From contig CALDMI010000154.1 in NCBI GenBank assembly GCA_937914815.1, positions 1-12,263 of the forward strand: a stretch of DNA of 12,263 nt. The letters run 5' to 3'. The notes beneath the pieces are model-generated. The model saw only the letters and a program-made list of their open reading frames with translations. It made no database searches and was not told where the DNA came from. Shown piece after piece: positions 1 through 6,996 of this stretch; the stretch's first letter is position 1; each line of letters begins with the position of its first letter. Made by a program: the position numbers and the translations under genes. This DNA comes from an uncultured Clostridia bacterium (GTDB lineage Bacteria; Bacillota; Clostridia; Oscillospirales; CAG-272).

Positions 1-1386
1 GCACAGGAAAATTACGCGAGCGAGAAGAACGCGATAGGAATTACCCGGGAGATAGAGGGCTCGATTGAACTCGCCGACTCGCTCGGCGGCGAGGAGGAGA
101 TCCTCAAGCAGGCGTCGACGCATCAGAAAAACCGCATACGCTCGGTCGCCGGGGGAGTCTGCTCCGCGCTCGTTGCGCTCGCGGTTATAGTTTACGAAAT
201 AGTTGCGAAAGGGGCTCTTGCCGCCCCGCTGCCGCGAATTGCCTTTGCCCTTCTCGGTGTCGCAGGCGCCGTCGGCGCGGTGATACTCTCGCTTCTCTTC
301 GTCAGCAGCTCAAAGCGCCTGACACAGCTCGCCGACAAGTTTGACACGCAGACCCTGCGCGACCTGCGCGGGAAGATCGCCGTCATAGCCGAGGCGAGAG
401 CCAAGAGAGACACCATGATAGCCTCCACCCACTCCGCGCTCGTTGCCGTCGAAAATGCGAAGAGCAGCTATGAGAGCGCGAAAAAGGAACTCGCCGACAC
501 CGTCCTCAAATGGGCGGATGAGAAGCCGGCAAGCGGACTCTCGGAGTTTCTCGACCAGCTCGACGACAGAGTGCGCGCGTTCCTTAAAAAGCGCGACGAG
601 CTGCTCGACGAGAAGAGCAGCCTCGAGATAACCGTCAAGGAGATACGCAGAACGCTCGCCGACAAGAGCGAGGTCGATGTGCGCGCCCTTGTCTCCCCGA
701 TGAGAAGAAAGTCGCTCACAGGTGTGAACCACGATGAAATAATCAGCGGTATCGCCGATTGCAGAGAGAAGATAGCCGAACAGGACAGACTCGCATTCAA
801 TGTCGAGAACGACCTCGCCGCACTCAAGCTCCGCGCCCGCGACCCCGCAGAGATACACGCGAAGATAGGCGCGCTCAAGGCGCAGATCGAGGAGCTGAAG
901 CTCCGTCACAAGTCCTACTACATCGCGCTGCGCGCGCTGCAGAGCGCGTCCGAAAACCTGCGCGCGGAGATCTCCCCGCGCCTCGGCGAATTTGCGACGC
1001 GGCTTATGGAAATAATGACGGATAAGAAGTATTCCGACTTCGGCGTCAGCGCGGGCATGAAGATATCCTTCACCGCGACGGACGGAGAGCGCCGCCCCGT
1101 CGACTTCCTCTCCGGAGGAACGCAGGACATGGCATATATCGCCGTGCGCATGGCGCTCATCGACATGCTCTGCACGGAGAAGCCGCCGGTCTGCTTTGAC
1201 GAGAGCTTCGCATATCAGGACAATGTGCGCGCCGCGGCGATGATGCGCGCGATGAAGAAGCTCGCCGACGACGAGGGCATGCAGAGCTTCATATTCACCT
1301 GCCGCCAGCGCGAGGCGAACCTCGCGCGCGAAGCCGACAAGTCGGCAGCCGTGTTCAAGCTCTCCGGCGCGAAGAAGAAAGCCTGA
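1..1386 (+). CDS. YhaN/SbcC-like AAA ATPase with membrane hairpin, C-terminal part (5' end missing)
   Basis: The reading frame is open from the first base, so the gene is cut at its 5' end; 461 residues remain. Seen: a charged helical stretch (1-47), two hydrophobic segments at about 48-68 and 77-101 that look like a membrane hairpin, a long Glu/Lys/Arg-rich coiled-coil-like region (about 102-330), and an ABC/SMC ATPase C-lobe with signature LSGGTQD (370-376) and Walker B-like PVCFDES (D400, E401). The Walker A half must lie upstream of the window. This order fits YhaN-type relatives of SbcC/Rad50/RecN, where a large N-terminal ATPase lobe meets the C lobe across a coiled coil. Family knowledge suggests a role in DNA end processing or repair, often beside an SbcD-like metallophosphoesterase; none is visible here. 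The segment FTCRQRE has Arg where many ABC ATPases have the switch His. The family is fairly sure; the exact substrate is unknown. Confidence 0.8.
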   Translation, partial: AQENYASEKNAIGITREIEGSIELADSLGGEEEILKQASTHQKNRIRSVAGGVCSALVALAVIVYEIVAKGALAAPLPRIAFALLGVAGAVGAVILSLLFVSSSKRLTQLADKFDTQTLRDLRGKIAVIAEARAKRDTMIASTHSALVAVENAKSSYESAKKELADTVLKWADEKPASGLSEFLDQLDDRVRAFLKKRDELLDEKSSLEITVKEIRRTLADKSEVDVRALVSPMRRKSLTGVNHDEIISGIADCREKIAEQDRLAFNVENDLAALKLRARDPAEIHAKIGALKAQIEELKLRHKSYYIALRALQSASENLRAEISPRLGEFATRLMEIMTDKKYSDFGVSAGMKISFTATDGERRPVDFLSGGTQDMAYIAVRMALIDMLCTEKPPVCFDESFAYQDNVRAAAMMRAMKKLADDEGMQSFIFTCRQREANLAREADKSAAVFKLSGAKKKA

Positions 1387-1422
1387 ACAGCTCCCGACCG
1401 ATAATAAGGAGAAACAGCATCA

Positions 1423-2355
1423 ATGGAAAAAGCAAAACGGATACTCATTGCCGGCTCCTCAGACATGGACATAACCATGTGCATGGACAAAATGCCCGCC
1501 CCCGGCGAGACATCGGTCGGCGGCGAGGGGATATATTACACGCCCGGCGGGTTCGGCGCGGGGGCGGCGATAGCCTTCTCCCGTCTCGGTGCGGAGAGCA
1601 TATTCTGCACGAAGCTCGGTGCGGACGCACACGGGCACAAGCTGTATGAATACTACCGCGAGTGCGGACTTAATACAAGCCAGATTTATGCGGACAAGGA
1701 CGCAAAAACCGGGGTCAGGGCTATAATGCGCGAGGCGGACGGGAGCACACGGCGGGTCATCTTCCGCGGTGCGAACGCTAACTTCCGCCCCGAGAACCTC
1801 TCACCCGCCATTGCCACACAGCCGGACGCGCTCTACACCTGTCTTGAAATTCCCTTTGAGACGGTACGCGCCGCGGCGGCGGAGGCGAGCGGGCGCGGGA
1901 TCCCCGTCGTAATCGACGCGGCGCCGGCGACAAAGGACATGGACCTCTCCACCCTCTCGGGAGTCGAGATATTCTCGCCGAACGAGACCGAGGCGGAGAT
2001 ACTCACCGGAATACGCCCCGCTGGGGCGGAGTCCTGCCTGCGGGCGGCGCTCGCACTCTCGAGAATAGTAAAATGCAAATATGTCGTCATAAAGCTCGGT
2101 GCGCGCGGCTCGTACATCTACGACCGCAAGCACTATATGCTGATAGCCCCGGCGAGACCGGATAAGACCGTCGACACAGACGGGGTCGGAGACGCGTTTA
2201 CCGCGGCGCTCACCCTCGAATATCTGCGCACGGGTGACATAAAGGTCGCGGCAACATATGCGTCTGCCGCCGCCGCTGTCGCGATTTCCCGCGCGGGCGC
2301 CGTTGAGAGCCTGCCGACCGACGAAGAGGTACGGGCATATCTCGCAAAGCACTGA
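1423..2355 (+). CDS. PfkB/ribokinase-family carbohydrate kinase
   Basis: This 310-residue protein has the length and motif order of ribokinase-type kinases, which move the ATP gamma-phosphate to a sugar or nucleoside hydroxyl in the cytoplasm. Seen: an N-terminal strand with a DMD acid cluster (14-16), PAPGET (25-30), the Gly-rich motif PGGFGAGAAIAF (41-52), the NETE form of the NxxE motif that helps place Mg-phosphate (187-190), VIKLGARGSY, and the C-terminal DTDGVGDAF (251-259), whose D257 is the expected catalytic base and whose glycines form the anion hole. In ribokinase the Gly-rich motif carries an Asn that contacts the sugar; here that position is Gly47, so the substrate may not be ribose. 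The ATG has AAGGAG at 1406-1411, 11 bases upstream. It follows the ATPase gene by 36 bases and is probably co-transcribed with it. Ribokinase, fructokinase and adenosine-kinase-like activities are all possible. Confidence 0.88.
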   Translation: MEKAKRILIAGSSDMDITMCMDKMPAPGETSVGGEGIYYTPGGFGAGAAIAFSRLGAESIFCTKLGADAHGHKLYEYYRECGLNTSQIYADKDAKTGVRAIMREADGSTRRVIFRGANANFRPENLSPAIATQPDALYTCLEIPFETVRAAAAEASGRGIPVVIDAAPATKDMDLSTLSGVEIFSPNETEAEILTGIRPAGAESCLRAALALSRIVKCKYVVIKLGARGSYIYDRKHYMLIAPARPDKTVDTDGVGDAFTAALTLEYLRTGDIKVAATYASAAAAVAISRAGAVESLPTDEEVRAYLAKH

Positions 2356-2445
2356 CATGCGTATTTTGGACGCACATTTTTAAAAAGTACTGACAAGCAC
2401 ATTTTTTGAAAAGTGCCGACACATATCTTTACAGAGCGCCGGCAC
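2347..2445. repeat. Degenerate tandem repeats and two operator-like dyads
   Basis: An 11-base core close to AAGYRCYGACA occurs at 2347-2357 (overlapping the last codons and stop of the PfkB gene), 2385-2395, 2411-2421 and, more decayed, 2434-2444. GCACATTTTT occurs at 2372-2381 and 2397-2406. Together they make two imperfect dyads 25 bases apart, GCACATTTTTAAAAAGTAC (2372-2390) and GCACATTTTTTGAAAAGTGC (2397-2416). The block is much more AT-rich than the genes around it. It could be a tandem operator for the promoter just downstream, or simply a decayed local duplication that began from the end of the kinase gene. No T-tract follows the dyads, so a terminator is less likely. Confidence 0.5.
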
Positions 2446-2456
2446 GGGTATATACA
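2428..2456 (+). promoter_or_regulatory. Candidate sigma-A promoter for the lipase-miaA-galK-recA run
   Basis: TTTACA (2428-2433, five of six matches to TTGACA) is followed after 17 bases by TATACA (2451-2456, four of six matches to TATAAT). This is the only well-spaced pair I found in the gaps, and it sits 48 bases before the lipase start in the longest gap of the window. An inverted pair GTGCCG (2413-2418) and CGGCAC (2440-2445) spans the -35 element and could be a further operator. Confidence 0.45.
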
Positions 2457-2503
2457 TATAACCCGAAAAGCAACGCAAACCAAAAAAGTGAAAGGAGCCG
2501 CAC

Positions 2504-3472
2504 ATGAGCTATCGCAAGGAGGACTTCTTTTTCCCGTCGAGCGACGGAAAGCACAATATACACGCGGAGGAATACATTCCGGAGGGGGAGATACGCGCCG
2601 TCGTACAGCTCTCGCACGGAATGATAGACTATGTCTCAAGATATGAGGGCATAGCCGAAAGACTCACGAAATACGGATATGTATTCGCCGGAAACGACCA
2701 CCTCGGACACGGAGGCAGCGCGGGAGACCGCGGCGACCTCGGATTCTTTGCCGAGGGGGGCGGTGCGGACTTTGTCATCCGCGATGTAAAGCGGATGAAC
2801 GAAATTCTCCGCGAGAAGTACCCGGGACTCCCGCTCTTTGTGATAGGACACAGCATGGGCTCGTTTATCGCGCGCTGCTTTGTCGCGAGATACCCCGATG
2901 CGGCAGACGCGCTCATTATCCACGGGACAGGCGGCACAAACCCGCTCCTCCCGTTCGGAAAATTCATAACCGCCGTGACCGAGCTCTTCCGCGGCGGACG
3001 CCACCGTTCAAAGATGCTGAACTCGCTTGCGTTCGGCGCGTACAACAAGCACTTTGACCCCGCGGAGGGCGAAAATGCATGGCTGACGCGGGACGGCGCA
3101 AGAGTCGCCGGAAGGAATGACGACCCGTATACAAACTACTGCTTTACGGTGTCCGCCTATCGCGACCTGTTCCGCTTTGTCGGCATGTCGAACTGCAAAA
3201 AGTGGTACAGGGACTATCCGAAATCGCTCCCGACGCTGATTGTAAGCGGCGACATGGACCCGGTCGGAAACTACGGCAAGGGTCCGGTGGAGGTCTATAA
3301 CAAGCTCCGAAAAGCCGGATGCGCCGACGTTTCATTAAAGCTCTACCCCGGCGCGCGGCACGAGCTCTTCAACGAGACGAACCGCGAGGAGGTCTTTGAC
3401 GACATGCAGTCATTCCTCGACAGAGCGTATGACGAGGTAAGACCCGCGGAGAACGGAAACGGCGAAAAGTGA
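2504..3472 (+). CDS. Alpha/beta hydrolase, monoacylglycerol lipase-like
   Basis: This 322-residue serine hydrolase shows the fold markers of the Hydrolase_4 (monoacylglycerol lipase/lysophospholipase) group. Seen: an early SHG turn (37-39) expected to help form the oxyanion hole, the conserved DHLGHGGSAGDRG stretch (65-77) typical of this group, the nucleophile elbow GHSMGS (115-120, Ser117), SGDMDPVG with acid Asp252, and GARHELFNE with catalytic His286. All three catalytic residues are in the expected order. There is no signal peptide, so it probably acts in the cytoplasm on lipid esters or small acyl esters. The segment between about 140 and 230 is the likely lid that sets substrate choice. 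The ATG is preceded by AAAGGAG (2491-2497) at a 6-base spacing. The stop codon overlaps the miaA start, so the two are translated together. The exact substrate cannot be read from sequence. Confidence 0.88.
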   Translation: MSYRKEDFFFPSSDGKHNIHAEEYIPEGEIRAVVQLSHGMIDYVSRYEGIAERLTKYGYVFAGNDHLGHGGSAGDRGDLGFFAEGGGADFVIRDVKRMNEILREKYPGLPLFVIGHSMGSFIARCFVARYPDAADALIIHGTGGTNPLLPFGKFITAVTELFRGGRHRSKMLNSLAFGAYNKHFDPAEGENAWLTRDGARVAGRNDDPYTNYCFTVSAYRDLFRFVGMSNCKKWYRDYPKSLPTLIVSGDMDPVGNYGKGPVEVYNKLRKAGCADVSLKLYPGARHELFNETNREEVFDDMQSFLDRAYDEVRPAENGNGEK

Positions 3473-4431
3473 TACACGCAATAGCCCTCACGGGTCCGAC
3501 GGCGTCCGGCAAGACGGCGCTCTCGCTCCGGCTCTCAACGCTCTACGGCTGTGAAATAATCTGCCTCGACTCGATGCAGATATACAAATATATGGACATC
3601 GGGACGGCAAAGCCAACGGAGGAGGAGCGCGCCGCAGCGCCGCACCACCTCTTCGGATTTCTCGACCCGGATGTCCCCTGCTCTGCCGTCGCGTACAAGG
3701 AGGCGGCGCTCCGCTGTGCTGAGGAAATATCCTCGCGTGGTAAAATCCCGCTGTTCGTCGGCGGGACGGGGCTGTACCTCGACACGCTGATGTACAGCTA
3801 CTCCGAGCGCGTGCCGGAGAGCCGTGCCGGAAAGAGCGTGCTCGCAAATGTAGCGGCATGTGACCCGCAGGCAATGTGGGATGAACTCATGAGAGTCGAC
3901 CCCGCCTCTGCCGCGAAGATACATAAAAACAACACGCGGCGGGTGCTCCGCGCGCTCGAAATTTTCCGGGAGACCGGAAAGACAAAGAGCGAATGGGACG
4001 CGGAGAACCGCGCGCCCGACCCAAGAATAGATATATCCGTTCTGACGCTCGATTTTCACAGCCGCGTCACGCTCTACGGGAGGGTCGACGCGCGCGTCGA
4101 CGAAATGCTCCGCACGGGGCTCGTCGACGAAGCAAAGTGGCTCCTCGCGCACGGGTATCTCTCGCCGGAGAGCACGGCGGCACAGGCGATAGGATATAAA
4201 GAACTCCTGCCCGTTCTTCGCGGCGAGGAGGAGTTGTCCGACGCTGTGGCGCTCATAAAGCAGTCAAGCCGCAGGTATGCAAAGAGACAGCTCACATGGT
4301 TTCGCCACGTAGAACGCGCACACAGAATATTCGTCGACGGCGAGGACGGCACGCTCCGCGCACCGGAGGAGATTTTCCGGGATATTGACGCGGCGCTCCG
4401 CCCGGAGGGATACTCCCCGGCGGAAATATAA
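3469..4431 (+). CDS. miaA: tRNA dimethylallyltransferase MiaA
   Basis: MiaA transfers a dimethylallyl group from DMAPP to N6 of adenosine-37 in tRNAs that read UNN codons, which stabilises codon-anticodon pairing. Seen in 320 residues: P-loop GPTASGKT (9-16), DSMQIYKYMDIGTAKPT (34-50) with the Asp and Gln that bind the tRNA base, GGTGLYL (98-104), the HKNNTRRVLRALE segment from 152 (the usual Pro after His is Lys here), QAIGYKEL, and the C-terminal KRQLTWFRH (272-280). Length and motif order are normal. The start is a GTG at 3469 sharing GTGA with the lipase stop; there is no strong ribosome site of its own, so translational coupling is likely. MiaA is often next to mutL in Clostridia, but here its partner is a lipase gene. 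Confidence 0.96.
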   Translation: MIHAIALTGPTASGKTALSLRLSTLYGCEIICLDSMQIYKYMDIGTAKPTEEERAAAPHHLFGFLDPDVPCSAVAYKEAALRCAEEISSRGKIPLFVGGTGLYLDTLMYSYSERVPESRAGKSVLANVAACDPQAMWDELMRVDPASAAKIHKNNTRRVLRALEIFRETGKTKSEWDAENRAPDPRIDISVLTLDFHSRVTLYGRVDARVDEMLRTGLVDEAKWLLAHGYLSPESTAAQAIGYKELLPVLRGEEELSDAVALIKQSSRRYAKRQLTWFRHVERAHRIFVDGEDGTLRAPEEIFRDIDAALRPEGYSPAEI

Positions 4432-4497
4432 GCCACACGGCTATGACAATTACCTATATCCATTAGACACTCACATAACACTTGAAAAGGTGACGTA

Positions 4498-5772
4498 ATG
4501 AAAACAAACGAGATAAAAAAACTGCTCACGGGCGAGGGGGCGGAGGCTCTCACGGGGCTTTACGGCGATACAGCCGCAGCGGCGGAGCGCATACTTTCAG
4601 CCATCGCAAAATATGAAAACACGTATGGCGCGGGGCGGGAGGTAGCCGTCATATCCGTCCCGGGGCGGAGCGAGATATGCGGAAATCACACCGACCACAA
4701 CCACGGCGAGGTTATTGCCGCGGGGGTCGACCGCGACATCATAGCCGTCGCGGGAATTAGAGACGACGGACTTATAAAAACCTCATCACAGGGCTATCGC
4801 GAGAGCGTCATAAAGCTTTCCGACATAAAGGGCGGCGCAAGTTTTCGCAAGTTCACCTCCGACGCGCTGATAGCCGGAATGGTGAACGGCTTTCTTCTCC
4901 GCGGGTACCCCGTATGCGCGTTTGACGCGGTTATTATCTCGGATGTACCGAAGGGCAGCGGGCTCTCCTCCTCGGCGGCATATGAGGTCACTGTCGGAAG
5001 TATTCTCTCGCACCTCGCCGGGGACGGCAAAATCCCGCGGGAGGAGATAGCGAAGATCGCGCAGTATGCCGAGAATGTCTATTTCGGGAAGCCCAGCGGG
5101 CTCATGGACCAGATGGCATGCGCGCTCGGCGGTTTTGTATGGATGGATTTTCGCGACCCGGAGCACCCGGAGGTGGAGCCCACGGGCTTTGCCCCCACTG
5201 ACGACGGACTGACGCTCTGTATAGTTAACACCGGTGGCTCACACGCCGACCTCAACGACGACTACGCCGCCGTGCCCGAGGAGATGAAGCGGGTGGCGCG
5301 CGACCTCGGCGCCGGGGTGCTCCGCGGTATTGACGAGAAAACGGTGATAGCCCACCTCCCCGCCCTGCGTGAGGGTATGGGCGGCGACCGTGCAGTGCTC
5401 CGCGCCCTGCATTTCATTCACGAGAACGAGCGGGTGGAGCGCATGCGCGCCTGCCTGAAAGCTCATGACACCGACGGCTTCCTCAGAGTAGTCACGGAGT
5501 CCGGCAACTCGTCCTTCAAGTATCTCCAGAACCTCTATTCACCGAAAAATCCCGACGAGCAGGGGCTCCCCCTCGCTCTCGCGCTGACCGAGAGTTTCCT
5601 CTCCGGGCGGCGCGGCGCCTGCCGCGTTCACGGCGGGGGCTTTGCCGGGACGATACAGGCATACATACCCGACGGGGACGCGAAGGAGTACACATGCCTT
5701 ATGGACGCGGTGTTCGGCGAGGGGGCAACTCTTCGCCTGCGCGTTCGCGACGGGGCGAGACGGCTGTTCTGA
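4498..5772 (+). CDS. galK: Galactokinase-family GHMP kinase (variant sugar-binding motif)
   Basis: The 424-residue protein has the three GHMP-kinase motifs in order. Motif 1 is PGRSEICGNHTDHNHG (55-70), motif 2 is the phosphate-binding loop PKGSGLSSSAA (from about 151), GLMDQM (201-206) carries the expected catalytic Asp204, and motif 3 is RVHGGGFAGTIQAY (from 376). Galactokinase makes galactose-1-phosphate in the Leloir pathway. Classical GalK has GEHTDY in motif 1, with Glu, His and Asp touching galactose; here it is GNHTDH, so His64 and Asp66 are kept but Glu becomes Asn63. I recall this variant from many Clostridia proteins labelled galactokinase, so a different sugar is possible. The ATG has AAAAGG (4485-4490) 7 bases upstream. 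No galT, galE or sugar transporter is in the window. The 66-base gap from miaA shows no clear terminator or promoter, which suggests the same transcript. Confidence 0.85.
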   Translation: MKTNEIKKLLTGEGAEALTGLYGDTAAAAERILSAIAKYENTYGAGREVAVISVPGRSEICGNHTDHNHGEVIAAGVDRDIIAVAGIRDDGLIKTSSQGYRESVIKLSDIKGGASFRKFTSDALIAGMVNGFLLRGYPVCAFDAVIISDVPKGSGLSSSAAYEVTVGSILSHLAGDGKIPREEIAKIAQYAENVYFGKPSGLMDQMACALGGFVWMDFRDPEHPEVEPTGFAPTDDGLTLCIVNTGGSHADLNDDYAAVPEEMKRVARDLGAGVLRGIDEKTVIAHLPALREGMGGDRAVLRALHFIHENERVERMRACLKAHDTDGFLRVVTESGNSSFKYLQNLYSPKNPDEQGLPLALALTESFLSGRRGACRVHGGGFAGTIQAYIPDGDAKEYTCLMDAVFGEGATLRLRVRDGARRLF

Positions 5773-5773
5773 T

Positions 5774-5824
5774 ATGAGCATGGCTACAAAAAACAAGGTA
5801 ATAAAAATTTCGGAGGATATGTAA
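5774..5824 (+). CDS. Candidate 16-residue leader peptide ahead of recA
   Basis: A short frame MSMATKNKVIKISEDM starts one base after the galK stop and ends in TAA directly against the recA ATG (ATGTAAATGGCA). From its second Met it reads MATKNK, resembling the RecA N-terminus MATKKA, with related DNA (ATGGCTACAAAAAAC versus ATGGCAACAAAGAAA). The recA ribosome site GGAGG lies inside it. It may be a translated leader, the remnant of a small duplication of the recA start, or chance. It has no strong ribosome site of its own beyond re-initiation from galK. Confidence 0.25.
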   Translation: MSMATKNKVIKISEDM

Positions 5825-6919
5825 ATGGCAACAAAGAAAGCGGCACAGGCGGCGGAGAAAGCACCGGTCGCCGACAAGAAGGCTGCCCTGCAGTCTGTAA
5901 TATCCCGCATAGAGCGCGAATGCGGCAAGGGCTCTATCATGCGGCTCGGAGAAAACGCGGACATGAACGTCTCGGCGGTCTCCACCGGCTCTCTGACCCT
6001 CGACATGGCGCTCGGCATAGGCGGCATACCGAGAGGAAGAATAACCGAGATATACGGTCCGGAGTCCTCCGGTAAAACCACGATAGCCCTGTCTGTCATC
6101 GCAGAGGTACAGAGACAGGGAGGCGAGGCGGCGTTTATCGACGCGGAGCACGCTCTTGACCCGGTTTACGCAAAGAAGATAGGCGTTGATATAAACGAAC
6201 TCCTTGTTTCACAGCCCGACTGCGGCGAGCAGGCGCTCGAAATCGCGGAGACGCTCGTCAACTCCGGAGCTATCGACATAGTTGTAATAGACTCTGTTGC
6301 GGCGCTCGTCCCGAGGCAGGAGATAGAGGGCGACATGGGCTCCTCTCACGTCGGGGCACAGGCGCGCCTCATGTCACAGGCGATGAGAAAGCTCTCCGGA
6401 GCTATCGCAAAGTCTAACGCGATAGTTATATTCACAAACCAGCTCCGTGAGAAGGTCGGCGTCATGTACGGAAACCCCGAGGTCACGACCGGAGGACGCG
6501 CGCTGAAATTCTACGCGTCCGTAAGAATAGATGTCAGAAGGGTCGAGACGCTGAAAAACGGCGACGAGGTCTACGGCTCACGCACGAAGTGCAAGGTTGT
6601 GAAGAACAAGGTCGCGCCTCCTTTCAAGGTTGCGGAATTTGACATACTCTACGGCTCCGGAATATCGAAGTCGACGGAGATAATCGACCTCGGAATACAG
6701 CTCGGCGTCCTCGAAAAGAGCGGCGCGTGGTTCTCCTTTGACGGTCAGCGCCTCGGTCAGGGCAAGGACAACGTAAGAAAGTTCGTAGAGTCCGACAAGG
6801 AGCTGATGGCGAAAATTGAAGGGCTCGTCCGCGAGAAGATGGCAAACCGCGATCCGGACGACGAGGATATGTTCGACGACGAATTTGATATAAAGGATTT
6901 TGACGACGAGGAGACCTGA
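5825..6919 (+). CDS. recA: Recombinase RecA
   Basis: RecA forms ATP-dependent filaments on single-stranded DNA, drives strand exchange, and triggers LexA self-cleavage. Seen in 364 residues: an Ala/Lys-rich N-terminal extension (1-19), Walker [10 protein letters not shown] (78-86), [10 protein letters not shown], Walker B-like [12 protein letters not shown], the loop-2 region with [26 protein letters not shown], and a very acidic tail in which 14 of the last 22 residues are Asp or Glu. The ATG is preceded by GGAGG (5812-5816) at 8 bases. The gene sits 52 bases after galK with no terminator between, and I see no Gram-positive LexA box (GAAC-N4-GTTC type) in that gap; if SOS control exists, it must act from a promoter inside galK or further upstream. 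A terminator follows 12 bases after the stop. Confidence 0.98.
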   Translation: MATKKAAQAAEKAPVADKKAALQSVISRIERECGKGSIMRLGENADMNVSAVSTGSLTLDMALGIGGIPRGRITEIYGPESSGKTTIALSVIAEVQRQGGEAAFIDAEHALDPVYAKKIGVDINELLVSQPDCGEQALEIAETLVNSGAIDIVVIDSVAALVPRQEIEGDMGSSHVGAQARLMSQAMRKLSGAIAKSNAIVIFTNQLREKVGVMYGNPEVTTGGRALKFYASVRIDVRRVETLKNGDEVYGSRTKCKVVKNKVAPPFKVAEFDILYGSGISKSTEIIDLGIQLGVLEKSGAWFSFDGQRLGQGKDNVRKFVESDKELMAKIEGLVREKMANRDPDDEDMFDDEFDIKDFDDEET

Positions 6920-6931
6920 TCTCCATGACAT

Positions 6932-6972
6932 GGGACTGCCGGGGGCAAAAACAGCGGCAGTCCCCGTTTTTT
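6932..6972 (+). terminator. Rho-independent terminator between recA and recX
   Basis: GGGACTGCCG (6932-6941) pairs perfectly with CGGCAGTCCC (6955-6964) around a 13-base loop, followed by CG and six T residues (6967-6972). A ten-pair GC-rich stem with a T-run just after the recA stop is a textbook intrinsic terminator. It separates recA from recX and leaves only 24 bases before the recX start, with no convincing promoter in between. recX is therefore probably expressed by partial read-through. Confidence 0.92.
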
Positions 6973-6996
6973 GATTTTTCGTGTAACAGGTGCAAT

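Noticed and set aside
310..909. Antisense open frame of 199 codons opposite the ATPase gene
   Set aside because: It is the shadow of a coiled-coil coding region, with a composition that mirrors it and no ribosome site.
2347..2445. Possible CRISPR-like or terminator structure in the repeated AT-rich gap
   Set aside because: Repeats are short, unequal in spacing and decayed, with no uniform spacers; no GC-rich stem followed by a T-run is present.
4084..4101. Perfect 18-base palindrome GTCGACGCGCGCGTCGAC
   Set aside because: It encodes the VDARVD part of a conserved MiaA segment and is explained by the repeated Val-Asp codons.
4432..4497. Possible promoter between miaA and galK (ATGACA with CATAAC)
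   Set aside because: The spacing between the two elements is wrong (25 bases) and neither is a good match, so I do not report it as a promoter.
6925..6996. Upstream in-frame ATG that would lengthen RecX by 24 codons
   Set aside because: The added codons run straight through the recA terminator hairpin and have no family similarity; ATG 6997 is the better start.
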